Positions 48,100 through 58,045 of a stretch of 64,000 nucleotides of DNA are shown one piece after another; within the stretch, counting starts at the first letter, position 1, and each line of letters begins with the position of its first letter. Below the pieces are notes generated by a model. It was not told the origin of the DNA. It made no database searches and saw only the letters and a program-made list of their open reading frames with translations. Source of the stretch: Scylla paramamosain (Eukaryota > Arthropoda > Malacostraca > Decapoda > Portunidae). The position numbers and the translations under genes are program-made. Where the stretch lies: the NCBI RefSeq assembly GCF_035594125.1, contig NC_087181.1, positions 2,807,501-2,871,500 on the forward strand, read 5' to 3'.

Positions 48100-48148
48100 A
48101 TGAACCGCCCGATTCAAGTCAAACCGGCCGACAGCGAGAGCCGAGCAG
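48100..48148 (+). CDS. bru3: Internal exon of a CELF/Bruno-family RNA-binding protein
   Basis: This 49-nt exon encodes MNRPIQVKPADSESRA plus one base of the next codon. The peptide matches the conserved end of the first RNA-recognition motif (last beta strand, RPIQVKPAD) and the start of the short RRM1-RRM2 linker in CELF proteins. MNRPIQVKPADSESRG is the CELF3-6 / bruno-3 form, whereas CELF1/2 have MHHPIQMKPAD, so the bruno-3 subgroup is favoured. The ATG is internal to the protein, not a start codon. It follows a phase-0 acceptor and ends in phase 1 at CAG|GTAGGT, which would let the next exon begin with a Glu/Gly-Asp-Arg-Lys-type RRM2 start. CELF/Bruno proteins bind GU-rich RNA and control splicing, translation and decay. 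The flanking exons lie outside the window. Family assignment is from remembered family sequence, not a search. The final Ala where vertebrates have Gly is a small oddity. Confidence 0.88.
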
Positions 48149-48154
48149 GTAGGT
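48149..48154 (+). promoter_or_regulatory. 5' splice site of the CELF/Bruno exon
   Basis: CAG|GTAGGT is a strong donor. Reading on into GTAGGTTGAAG would add residues unrelated to the family, which supports splicing here. Confidence 0.88.
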
Positions 48155-49079
48155 TGAAGTTGTCTTTGTGGGTGCCAGTGTTTCCCTTGGTGCCGGGAGG
48201 TGCCGAGCCTCCCTGGTACGGTGTTACTGGTGGGATCGTCAGAGCCACGCCTGCACTGCATCACCGCTAATATGCAAGACTGATTTACAATATCCGCTCG
48301 GGATAAAATTTTCCTGGGTGTGTGAATTCAGAGAAGGGAATACATTTTAGTTTCGCAAGTTTGAAAAGTTTGTCCCACAATGTCTTGTCTTCTTCGAGCA
48401 AAAAATAAAAAGTTATGTCAGTTTCACACTCTCTTTCTGAGTGTCACTGAGCTTTTAGCATGCAAAGCGCGGAGTGTTATAGCCTCACATTTGATACTTA
48501 CCACGCATGTTAGGGGCTGTAGCTTGCAATAATGGGAGAGTGCAACACGTCTAGAAGAGCTGCCTGGCCTGGTACTTGTCCAGCAATGCGACATGATGAA
48601 GGAACACTTGTGAATACAAAGAGAACGCTATGGACCACACAGGGATGCAGGAAGAGAACAAGCAGCATCAGGCCTATTGCCCCTTACGATTTTTTTATAT
48701 TTTTTATAACAGTAATCTGAAGTGGATGAGAGAGACATAGTGTAATAAGTAAACATAGGAGAGGAAAGCGGAAGGAAGTGGAGCTAACGAAACAGATTCA
48801 TTGATGTCACGCTGTGTGTTACAAATTGTTTTATTTATTTTTTTTTTTTTCACTTTTTTCCTGTACGTGTTTTTTTTTTTTTTTTCCTTGGGATTTTTTT
48901 TTTTTTTTTTTTCTTCCATCGTGGAAAGTGTAGGCAGCGGATGCGTGTTATCAGAGGAGGCGACGCTGAGGCGAAGCGCGGCTGTGGTGCTTGGGTGCGT
49001 GTGATACATCGTTAGTTAGGCCGCGGTGTCTGGCCCGGGGAGGGAAGGAGGCGCGTGACAGCCTGGGGTCGCGCTCTCT
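48155..49079 (+). other. Intron immediately downstream of the exon
   Basis: Unique sequence to about 48720, then T-runs (48838-48850, 48870-48884, 48896-48912). No second exon (an RRM2 start such as DRKLFVGML) is found here or anywhere downstream. Confidence 0.6.
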
Positions 49080-49518
<439 letters not shown>

Positions 49519-49520
<2 letters not shown>

Positions 49521-50005
49521 CGGGCACATCCAGGAAGAAAAGACTTCACCGGTCCGGCTAACAGCTCTCAAAACAAGAAAAACAAAAACTCGCCGGCAAA
49601 ACGCACCAAGTTGGAGTCTGCACAAGGCACACAGACACACTTTTAGCACACGGACACAATGAGCAAAGTTCTCTGATAACAAGAAAATAAGAGACGTTTA
49701 ATTACAAAAGTAAGAAAGGCCGACATGGCAGCCACCCTCACTGCGTTTCCTGACAAGTTGACTCATTCAGGGACTTGGTGAAGCGGCGCCTTGGAACCTC
49801 GCCCGCCCTACCTCGGGAACCTCGCTAGGAAACTTTCTCTATTGCTGGAAGAGAAACTTGAGTCACGGACGTACGCGGCTCACGGCTCCGTCTTGCTTCT
49901 CGTGACGCTGCTAAAGCCTTTCCTTTCTTCTCTTTGTCTCGTATGTGGCGATTTTACGAGTGCCTCACGAAATAACTTCTGTGTATATTTTATTTACTTA
50001 TTTTG
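49519..50005. other. Unique sequence
   Basis: Complex. CCTCGCCCGCCCTACCTCGG and GAACCTCG words repeat near 49795-49830. No exon is recognised. Confidence 0.4.
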
Positions 50006-50035
50006 TATATACATATTTATTTATTTATTTATTTT

Positions 50036-50066
<31 letters not shown>

Positions 50067-50105
50067 GTTTATTTATCTATTTCTTTATTTATTTTATTTT
50101 ATATT
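50006..50105. repeat. (TTTA)n tetranucleotide tract
   Basis: TTTA/TTTG/TCTA units over about 90 bp. Confidence 0.93.
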
Positions 50106-50835
50106 ATTAACATTATTATTTTCTTAGAGGACTTGTAGCGAGAAAGGCAACAGAAGCAGGGAAAAAGAAAGTCCCGCTGAAGGTGCAGTTCCTTAGGAGA
50201 ATAGTTAGAAAGGAAGCCCAAATTTCCAATGGTTTACACTCCATCCTGTCTGAAAGTGCTCCCAGTAATCGTTATGGATCAAATATGAAGGAGGTTTCAA
50301 GACGCTTATCCTTTTTTTTTTTTTTTTTACGATCGTTTTTTACTCTGTTTAGGGATTGGCGCCTCATTGGGCCTTTTTTCTTCTAATTTTGTTGCCCTTA
50401 GCGTGTGTCCCTCCTAAAAAAATGTTACCTTGGATTTCATATCTTTATGGGGTTGTTTATTTTTCCCTTATGTATTTTGTAATTAAGGATGCTTTCTCAC
50501 CTGACAACCTTCATATTCGCATGGGAAATAATGATTCAAACTGTTCTTCCTCAAGCTACTCACAACAGTCTGTACGGAAGAAAGAGTTACTGTGGAATTT
50601 TCTTTTATGCATCAGTGGCTCAGGTTTGGATCATGGCTTCCATTGCTAGTTTATGCGCCTCTTATACACATTTTTCGGAGTTCCGTCAGTGGCGTGCAGT
50701 GTCCCAAATACTGCATTAGAATAATTTTATGAGTCGATATCTTGTTTGTCCTAAAATCATAAACACACTCACTATCTACAACAAGGAAACAGAGAAGACT
50801 CAGTCATTGCGCTACAAAAATATCACCTAACGCCA
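50106..50835. other. Unique AT-rich sequence
   Basis: T-run at 50312-50328. Short frames (50183, 50356, 50489) are not recognisable and overlap each other. No exon is called. Confidence 0.4.
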
Positions 50836-50839
50836 CCTA

Positions 50840-50960
50840 TGGTTACCAGAGAGCGCTACCTCTACCACCGAGAAACTGCAGTGAGCAAGAATCGAACTGG
50901 TAACATTCCACCTGCTAGCTTAACAGTAAACCAGAGAGCCACGCGGTTCCAGTGTACCGA
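50840..50960 (-). mobile_element. tRNA-derived SINE-like relic (minus strand)
   Basis: On the minus strand, TGGCTCTCTGG (50941 down to 50931) fits a pol III A box. AGTTCGATTCT (50898 down to 50888) fits a B box. Their starts are 43 nt apart, the spacing seen inside tRNA genes. The sequence does not fold as a functional tRNA, so it is most likely the head of a SINE or a tRNA pseudogene. Body and tail limits are not visible. Confidence 0.55.
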
Positions 50961-51240
50961 AGAGTAAGTTTATGTGCGTGGTTTTCTTCTCAGTCTCAGC
51001 TTCATGGATTCGGGGCTGCTGGTAATCCCACAGTTTAGCAGCGGCGGGCGAGAGGGAGGGAGGGAGGCTGCAGGGCGGGGCGGCGAGGTGAGCGGGGACG
51101 CCACACACCTGAGCAGCAGCGAGGTCCGTCCGGGCTTCCTGCGTGGCTGTTATCCCCGCGGCCGCCAGTTACGGGCACTGATTGGCGGGCAACGCTTTGA
51201 TAGTCCGCTCATGTGATTTGGTGGGACCGTTTTCCACCTT
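50961..51240. other. Unique GC-rich sequence
   Basis: CpG-containing, with a GAGGGAGGGAGG patch. No exon is recognised. Confidence 0.4.
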
Positions 51241-51735
51241 TAGACCGGCGGCCTCCTTTCCTCTTTCCTCCTCCTCTGTTTCACCCACATCCCGTCCTCC
51301 TTTCCATGTCTCCCTTTACCTCTCTCTCCTTCATTCTACGTCTTCCTCTTCTGGTTTCATTTTCTTAACCAAGTTCCATCTTTTTCTTCTTCATTGGCAT
51401 CCTCCTCCTCCTTTCCTTCCTTTTCCCATGTCTTGTCTTCTCTTTTATCTTCCTCTGCTTCACTCACATTCCTGCCCGTTTCTCAGTTATCCACATCTTC
51501 CTCTTCTGGTTCCCTTATCCTATACTCCTTATCCTTAATCTTCCTATTTATTTTCATTGCCATCATCGTCCTCCTTTCCTTCCTTTTCCCATCTCTTTTC
51601 TTCTCTCATGCTTTCTCCTCATCTCTGTGTCGTCTTCCATTTTCAGTCTTCCCCTCACCTCCATATCCTTCTAGTCCTCATTTTCCTCCTCCTCCTCCTC
51701 CTCCTCCTCCTCCTCCTCCTCCTCCTCCTCCTCCT
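51241..51735. repeat. Pyrimidine-rich, partly tandem, ending in (TCC)n
   Basis: A decayed unit of about 165-190 bp is visible. Phrases such as CATCCTCCTCCTTTCCTTCC / TTTTCCCATGTCTTGTCTTC (51398-51438) recur as CATCGTCCTCCTTTCCTTCC / TTTTCCCATCTCTTTTCTTC (51564-51604). CACTCACATTCCTG and CCCACATCCC words also recur. (TCC)n lies at 51683-51735. Confidence 0.75.
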
Positions 51736-51930
51736 CTTCCAACAGCGTCTCTTAATAAAGCCCTCCGTTGGCTGCGTGTCTGGGTGCCCTTGATTCCCTC
51801 CACGTCATCCCTGTCACCGCGTCACGTCCCGCGTCTGATACAGGCTGGATATGTATCTGCTCCATTGTCTTCCCTCCGACGCGCCGCCGCTCCGGAAGCA
51901 TTTCCATAAATCTCCCAAAGTTTTCAAGGG
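51736..51930. other. Unique sequence
   Basis: CpG-containing complex sequence. Nothing is recognised. Confidence 0.4.
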
Positions 51931-52005
51931 AGGCGCGTGGCACAGGGGTAATGAAGCGTCGGACTCAGGTGCAGATGGTACTGGTTCGAGCATGGAGTCC
52001 CCCCA
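51931..52005 (+). mobile_element. tRNA-derived SINE-like relic (plus strand)
   Basis: TGGCACAGGGG at 51938-51948 is a good A box. GGTTCGAGCAT at 51983-51993 is a good B box, starting 45 nt later. The intervening GCGTCGGACTC resembles the anticodon-arm region of some tRNAs. The would-be acceptor strands (AGGCGCG and AGTCCCC) do not pair, so it is not a functional tRNA. It shares CGCGTGGC at the A box with the minus-strand relic about 1 kb upstream. Confidence 0.6.
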
Positions 52006-52431
52006 GCAATGTCTTTCACGTGTTGAACGACTTAAAGGTGCCTCTGTGTTGGCTGGCTGGCCTTCCTACTGCGTGGCTCAGATGCTGGAGACTAAAGGCT
52101 GGAGGCTGGGAGGCGTGGGTGTGCTGGCGCTGGACAGAACAGAGCGGTCCCGGGAGTGGGCTTGTGTAGCAAGGCCATAAAACGTATACGAGTCTGTACC
52201 CACACCAGAGGCAAGATTGTACATGTGAATAGGGTTGATTCCTGGTGCGATATGGCGCGGATGAGGGCGAGGCGAGTGAGAGGGTCGTATGTAACAACTT
52301 TTTTACTCGTTCTCGGGATGCTTCAAGAATGTCATCGAGGCGCAGTGCGTGTTACGGCGCCCTAAAGAGCCTCCATTTTAGCCTGGTAATAACGTGTCTC
52401 TCCCCGGGGTGTAGGTGGTGGTGTTAGCAGC
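52006..52431. other. Unique sequence, possible SINE body
   Basis: Complex sequence following the tRNA-like head. GGCTGGAGGCTGGGAGGCG at 52099-52117 is a small local repeat. The 3' limit of any SINE cannot be fixed from one copy. Confidence 0.35.
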
Positions 52432-52625
52432 ATGTTGGGGTGTTGAGGGGAGTGTGGTGGTGGTGGTGATGGTGGTGGGCTGAGATGCGGGAGTGTGATG
52501 GTGGTGGTGGTGGGCTGAGGTGCGGGAGTGTGGTGGTGGTGGTGATGGTGGTGGGCTGAGGTGCGGGAGTGTGGTGGTGGTGGTGGTGGGCTGAGGTGCG
52601 TGAGTGTGGCAGTGAGTGAGGCAGT
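52432..52625. repeat. G-rich minisatellite, alternating 35- and 41-bp units
   Basis: GGGCTGAGGTGCGGGAGTGT followed by a variable (GGT)n. GGGCTGAG starts at 52477, 52512, 52553 and 52588, spaced 35, 41 and 35 bp. The length difference is one GAT-GGT insertion in the triplet part. Confidence 0.93.
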
Positions 52626-53780
52626 GAGAGTGGCAGAGGTGGCCTGATATCTCGCACCCCGCGCGGCCCGCTGGAGCCTGTTGCCGAGCATTGGAAGGCT
52701 GCTCACTATTATTCTCGGCGAAAGCTCCTCCGTGTGTCTTGCATTAATGTCTGCCCGAGGCGCGGTGTTGCCGGGGCGATATCCAGCCTCGTCCTAGTCG
52801 CGGGGCAGAAAGTTTCCTGCCTGTCGGCGGCAGGTGGCCACAAGTTAAATGCAATCGCCAAGATTAATGATTTTCAGATGATCTGCCATTTGTTTCCGGA
52901 ACCCATTCGTCGGTCCAGTTTGGGAATTGAATTTGGAAATATGAGGGAAGGAAAAATAGTAAGAACGCGTGCTTCATCATGTACGTCGGTCAGCGATTAG
53001 GAAGGATTACAATTTGTAGTGAATAATGGACGCCACTTTAAGCATCAAAAAGTGGGATGTGACGAATGACACGCTTCCGGAAGATAAATCATGGCTGCTC
53101 CGCCCGCGCCCGAGAATGAGACGTCACAATCTGCTGAGGGCGGCGTGCCGGGCGTCCCCCGCGCCCCGCCCGTCAAAAAGGGGTGGCGGGCCTGTTACCC
53201 AACAATTTCGGGAGCGCGAGGGGCCGGATGGTGTCAGCAGGGAGACACTCCGGCGCGGATCAACACAATATTCCCTCCCGTGACACCGGCGAACAGCTGC
53301 ATGGAAACTGCTGCGTTCTTTCCAAAATTTTCCCTCATAAGGCGAAGGGGGAGGAGGGACTTCACTCCCAAATCCATGCCGTAAAATGTTCGAGCTGGGA
53401 ACCGTATTTGAGGTGTCACGGGGTGGAGGAGCCGCGTCATTTTTCACCGGCCGCCTCCCAGCTGGCGGGACCAACGCGTCATTAGAGCGGCGCGCGGGCC
53501 ACCTAAACTGGAAAACCTTTAAGCCCAGAATTTTGCCAAGTTTTGATGAATTTTCGATCTTAGTTGAAGTGTCGTAAATTGCATCTGGCGCCGGGTCACT
53601 CCGGGCTGGCTGTGTTGTGCCGTGTTTTGTTTAATTATCTGTCATGTAAAGGTCCACACGTGCACGCGAACAGGCGAACCGGCAAAATGTGGAGAACTCT
53701 TCAAGACGCGCTGAGTGAAAATCCAGCAGAAGTGAAGAATTAGGGAAAGGGAAGATGAGATGAAAAAAAAAAAATTATGT
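52626..53780. other. GC-rich unique island
   Basis: About 1.1 kb of repeat-free sequence with abundant CpG, CGCGCC-type words and short TTAAT patches (53625-53640). Overlapping short frames on both strands (53026-53577) look conserved in no family I know and lack a consistent splice context. Best candidate in the window for regulatory conserved DNA. Confidence 0.45.
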
Positions 53781-54240
53781 ACATTATGTTTTGAGACAAG
53801 CCGAAACTCATAAAAAAGGGACGAAAATTTGGAGAGGTTGAAAAATTGGTTTAAAAATTACGGTGTTGAAAAATTATATAGATGTTTGTATCCATTGAAA
53901 AATTACTCTAAAGTTTTGCGTTTATTAGGAAATTATTTTGGAATCATATGATATACTGAAAAATAATATAAGAGGATTTACATAGATTGAAAAAAAAAAA
54001 AACATATAAAGCTATTTGAATATATTGAACAAACTATATGAAAGAATGGATGCACTGAAAAATACTTAAAAACTCCCTTTGATATTCTTAGATAGATCGA
54101 AAAGTAATGTAAGGAGATTCAAATACTTTGAAAAATTATGTATAAAAGTATTTGAATATATTAAACAAACTACATGGAAAAATAATATATGTACTTAAAA
54201 ATATTTTAAAACAATATGAATAAAGAATTTTGTTTAAAGA
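53781..54240. repeat. Decayed AT-rich tandem repeat, about 30-40 bp sub-unit
   Basis: TTGAAAAATTATATA, TTTGAATATATTGAACAAAC (54015) and TTTGAATATATTAAACAAAC (54151) plus repeated TGAAAAAT(A/T)(A/T) words. The last pair suggests a longer period of about 136 bp: TATATTGAACAAACTATATG and TATATTAAACAAACTACATG. Confidence 0.75.
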
Positions 54241-54560
54241 GAGACAAATAAACACATCAATGGACAGACAGACATACATACAGACTTACACACAGACGAC
54301 AGGGAGCAAGGCCACGATAATGATCCATTCAGCCGCGATGAAAGCTGCCAAAGACCAGAATAATCACTGTTCTGTTAGGCCGGCGTGGGTAGGCCTAAAG
54401 ACTGCCCCCCTCCCCCCGTGGTGCAGAGCCGAGCCTCCACCGCGCCGAGGAAGGATTGATTCATTATGCAAATTTTGATCGACAACGGAAGAGCGCCATT
54501 CCTTGCCGCCCTCCGTGATGAATATTGCAGAGCTGGAAGAGAAAAAAAATAAAACCAGAC
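54241..54560. other. Unique island with POU-type octamer
   Basis: Complex. ATGCAAAT at 54466-54473 within TTGATTCATTATGCAAATTT. No exon is recognised. Confidence 0.4.
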
Positions 54561-55000
54561 TAAAGTAAATACAAAGTAGATAGGCAGATAATAGATTTAC
54601 AATGGTATGAACGGGTATGTAGATGATTCAAAGTAGACAACGGAAGAGACGAAAGCAAATAGAGTTGACGGGGTATACAACAGATGCACATTAGGGTATG
54701 AAGAGGTTAAATAACTCGTAAACATAGATACTTTACAATTGAGGAGTATTGCAGAGATGGGAGGGAAAACAAAGATCACCAAAAATAGATAGGTATATGA
54801 TAGATACACAATAGTTACTTACATTAGGGTATAAAAGGGTATAAAAAAACGTGTAAATGTAGATTATTTGAATTACATATAGTTTAGATAGATATACAGC
54901 AGATGTACATTGAGTTGTTATTTACAGTGGGGTGAAAAAAAGTTGTCACATATAGATAATTAAAACTAAACAATGCGAGAGAGATATTCAATAAACTCAC
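54561..55000. repeat. Decayed tandem repeat, about 75-115 bp unit
   Basis: Each unit has AGATA.AC(A/C)(A/G)CAGATG(C/T)ACATTAGGGTAT followed by GAAG/AAAGGGT..AAA, then a GTAAA(C/T)(A/G)TAGAT half. Anchors lie near 54594, 54684, 54800, 54903 and 54977. Confidence 0.7.
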
Positions 55001-55540
55001 ATTAAATAATTACTTGCGGGATTCTTGTTTTCACTTAACTCTTTCTGAAAACTGAGGTTAACACGGCAAAGCGAAAAACACTTGTGAATGAAGACAATTT
55101 AAAGTAGATATAGAAGATAAGTCAAATACACAAGGCAGAATTACTTACATGACATTTCTTACTTTACTTTTCATACGAACTGAAGACATATAAGAAAAAA
55201 ACCGCTTAATCGATATGAGGAATTAAGTACCCTACAAATTTTCACGAAATTTTACCTGTCTCCTTTTCTCTTTTCTTTCCACTTACCTCTTCTTCGAAAT
55301 TAAAGGCAGAAGAAATGATACATTAGATAAAAAAAAAATCTGTCATGTTTTCAATCAAGTTTCCACAAAATTATAAAAAAAAAATCTTCCGCTCCGGGGT
55401 GATTTGCATTTCTATTGATATTTATTCGCCCAATCAGAGCTGAGATAAAAGACTCCATTTTCAAGACTGGAAAAAAATAAAGAAAAATCGTATTAAAAAA
55501 AAAAAAGTTTGAGGGGAGTGAAGGAGAGAGAGGTCAGCGG
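55001..55540. other. AT-rich unique sequence
   Basis: A-runs near 55329, 55376 and 55495. ATTTGCAT (reverse octamer) at 55402-55409. No gene is seen. Confidence 0.45.
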
Positions 55541-55812
55541 GTATGATGGGAGGGGAGAGAGAGAGAGAGAGAGAGAGGGTGGGGGGGATAGGAGGCAGAA
55601 TAAAAAAAAAAAAAAGGAAATAAAAAAATAAGGCTTGAAGAATCGTGAGTGAAGTACTAGAGGGGAAAGAAAAAGATGAGAAGCCGTGAAGGAAAGTGGA
55701 ATACAGTGAAGTGTGAAAGAAATATAGTAGTGGTGGTGGTGGTGGTGGTGGTGGTGGTGGTAGTAGTAGTAGTAGTGGTAAGGCAACAGTAGAATGCGAA
55801 GGAGATAGTGGC

Positions 55813-55887
<75 letters not shown>

Positions 55888-57400
55888 AGAAAGGAAAAAG
55901 AAATAAAAAAACGAAAAAAAAGGAAAGAAAGAAAGTAAAAATACAAAAAAATAAATAAGGAAGCAAGTAAGAAAACAAGAAAGAAAAACAGGCAGGCAAA
56001 CAGACAGACAAACAAAAAGAAAGAAAGAAAAGAAAAAAATGAAAGACAAAGCACTGAAGCGTGGATTAAAGCAAGAAGGGAGCGACAAAAACATAAAACG
56101 AGATAAAAATTGGACACAATAAAAAGAAAACAAGGAAAGAGGAAAAGAAGGACATAAAAGAAAGAATGTAAAAAAAGTAACTGGAAACAAAGGAACACGG
56201 AAGGGAGACAAGGAAGAATATAGAGAAAGAGGAAGAGCCCAAAGAATAAAGCAGGAAATAGGAGGAGGAGGAACAAAGGCGAAATAAAAGTGAGAGAATG
56301 AAAATAGGAAGAAGGAAGGAAGAAGAAGGAAAGGGAGACAGGAAGAATATGTAAGGAAAAAGGAAGAGCTTAAAGAAGAGAGTAGGAAATAAGGAAAAAG
56401 GAGAAAGACAAAACTGAATTAGCAATGGAAAGGAGGGAGTAAAAGGAGGAAGAAAGAGAGGCAGAAGGAAAAGGAAGAATAGAAGAAAATTAGCAAAGAA
56501 GTAGAAGTAGAAGAAAGATTGAGACAAAAAGAGGCATTGTAAAATAAAGAAGTTGAAAGAGAAAGAAAGAATAGGAAGAAAGGGAACACAGGAGAGGAAA
56601 TAGGATAAGATAAAAAGCAAAATAAAGGGAAGACATAGTGAAGGAAACAAAGCAGAAAATAGAACAAGGAAAAGGATGAAAGCAAGAAGAAAGAGAGATA
56701 AGGAAAGTGAAGGAGGGGAGGAGGAGGAAGGTAAAAAGAAGCAGAGAGAAAGAAAGGAAATGGAGGATGAGGAGGAAGGAGGAGGAAGAGGAGAGATGGG
56801 ATGAGTGGAGAAAAGGAGAAAAACTAAAAGAGAGACAGAGAAAGATAGGAAGAAGGAAAGAGGGGGTGAGAAGGAAGAAGCAGCAAGAAAGAAGAGGAGG
56901 AAGAAAAGGAAGAAGAGAGATGAGAGGTGGGAGAGAAGGGCTGAAAGAAAGCAGGAAATGGTGTGAAACAAGAATTGAAAGAGAAGACGAAGAAAAAAAA
57001 GGAAAAGATAAGAGGAATGAAAAGATAAAAAGAAAATAAGGGAGGAGAAAGAAAGAAAGGAGGCGAAAGAGAGGTAGAAAGGCTGAAAAGAGTAAGAGGA
57101 GGTGGAGGATGAGACGCAAAAAGAAGGAACCCAGAAAGGAGGAAAAGGAAGAAGAGAAAAGAGGAAAGGTAAAGACTGAAAAAAAAATGAAGTATGAAAG
57201 GTAGGCAAGAAAGAGGAATGGAGAAAAGGAGAAAGAAGAAAGAAAAGAGGGGAGGGAAGGGTAGTGGAAGAAGGAAGGCAGAAAGGAGAAAAAGAAGAGA
57301 AAAGAGGAGGGGAGAAAGACTAGAAAAAAAAATAGCAAATAGTATGAGAGGCAAGAAAATAATAAGAAAAAGAAGGGAGGAAAAGGGAGTGGAAGTGAAT
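55541..57400. repeat. 1.9-kb purine-rich tract with (GGT)n and (GA)n
   Basis: Mostly A/G on the + strand. It includes a short GA run (55556-55576), (GGT)n at 55728-55759 with (AGT)n to 55776, (GA)n at 55818-55885, then GAAA, GGAA and AGGAAGAA words to 57400. Related phrases recur, for example GGAAGAATAT.(A/T)(G/A)AG.AA (56212, 56341) followed by AGGAAGAGC(C/T)(C/T)AAAGAA and GGAAATA(G/A)G, showing an internal duplication about 129 bp apart. The 380-residue minus frame is Ser/Phe/Leu-rich low-complexity. Confidence 0.8.
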
Positions 57401-57650
57401 GTATAGGGGAGGCAGGCAGGGGGCAGGAGAGCAGGCGGGGAGTTTATGGAGCAGCGGGTTAATTTTCCAGTTGAGAAAGTAATAATTCCGAGTTCTTCAG
57501 GGCGGATCGATACTCGCAATAGAAGGAATAATTTTCTGCCTCATTTCTCCGAGGGATGTTGTCGTGGCCCCTTGGACGAGCAGGCGGCGGCGCGGCTTGC
57601 CAAAGGGAAAAGAACAGGGCTTAGTGGCTGCAGTTGACAGGACGAGGCAG
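57401..57650. other. Unique island
   Basis: Complex, CpG-containing sequence with paired AATTTTCC / AATTTTCTGCC words. Nothing is recognised. Confidence 0.4.
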
Positions 57651-57853
57651 CGGTGGTATTGGTGGTGGTTGTGGTGGTGGTGGTGGAAGTGGTAATAATG
57701 GTGATGATTTTGATGGATGCAGCAATAAAAAATAATAGTGGTGGTGGTAGTGGTGGTTTCAGTAGTAGTAGCAGTAGTAGGATAGTGATAGTCTTGATGA
57801 TAATTGTGGTGATGGTGATTTTAATGGTTGTAGCAATTTTGATGGTTCTTGTG

Positions 57854-57896
<43 letters not shown>

Positions 57897-58045
57897 GAGG
57901 AGGAGGAGTGTGGTGGTTATAACATTAGTGATGATAGCCATGATTGTAAAAGTGATGGTGGTAATATTGAGGAAGATTTTGATAGCAGCAGTAGTAACAT
58001 TAGTGGTGATGGTGGTGGTGGTGGTGGTGGTGGTGTCGATATAGA
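57651..58045. repeat. (GGT)n/(AGT)n trinucleotide region
   Basis: GGT units at 57658-57690, mixed GGT/AGT/GAT, (AGT)n at 57855-57895, GGA at 57895-57907 and (GGT)n at 58006-58033. Confidence 0.92.

Noticed and set aside
48079..48270. Frame starting at 48079 (MFFSSLQMNRPIQ...) as an independent small gene
   Set aside because: The part before MNRPIQ is the polypyrimidine tract of the intron and the part after SESRA is intron. Only 48100-48148 matches the family.
51931..52003. Functional tRNA gene
   Set aside because: A and B boxes are present, but acceptor-stem strands do not pair and the anticodon arm is irregular, so it is a relic or SINE head.
53026..53577. Overlapping short frames in the GC-rich island as exons
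   Set aside because: No shared family resemblance, no consistent splice sites, and frames overlap on both strands, as expected in GC-rich non-coding DNA.
56066..57208. 380-residue minus-strand frame rich in Ser, Phe, Leu
   Set aside because: It lies wholly in an A/G-rich tract. The opposite strand lacks TAA/TAG/TGA because of composition. No motif or complexity suggests a protein.
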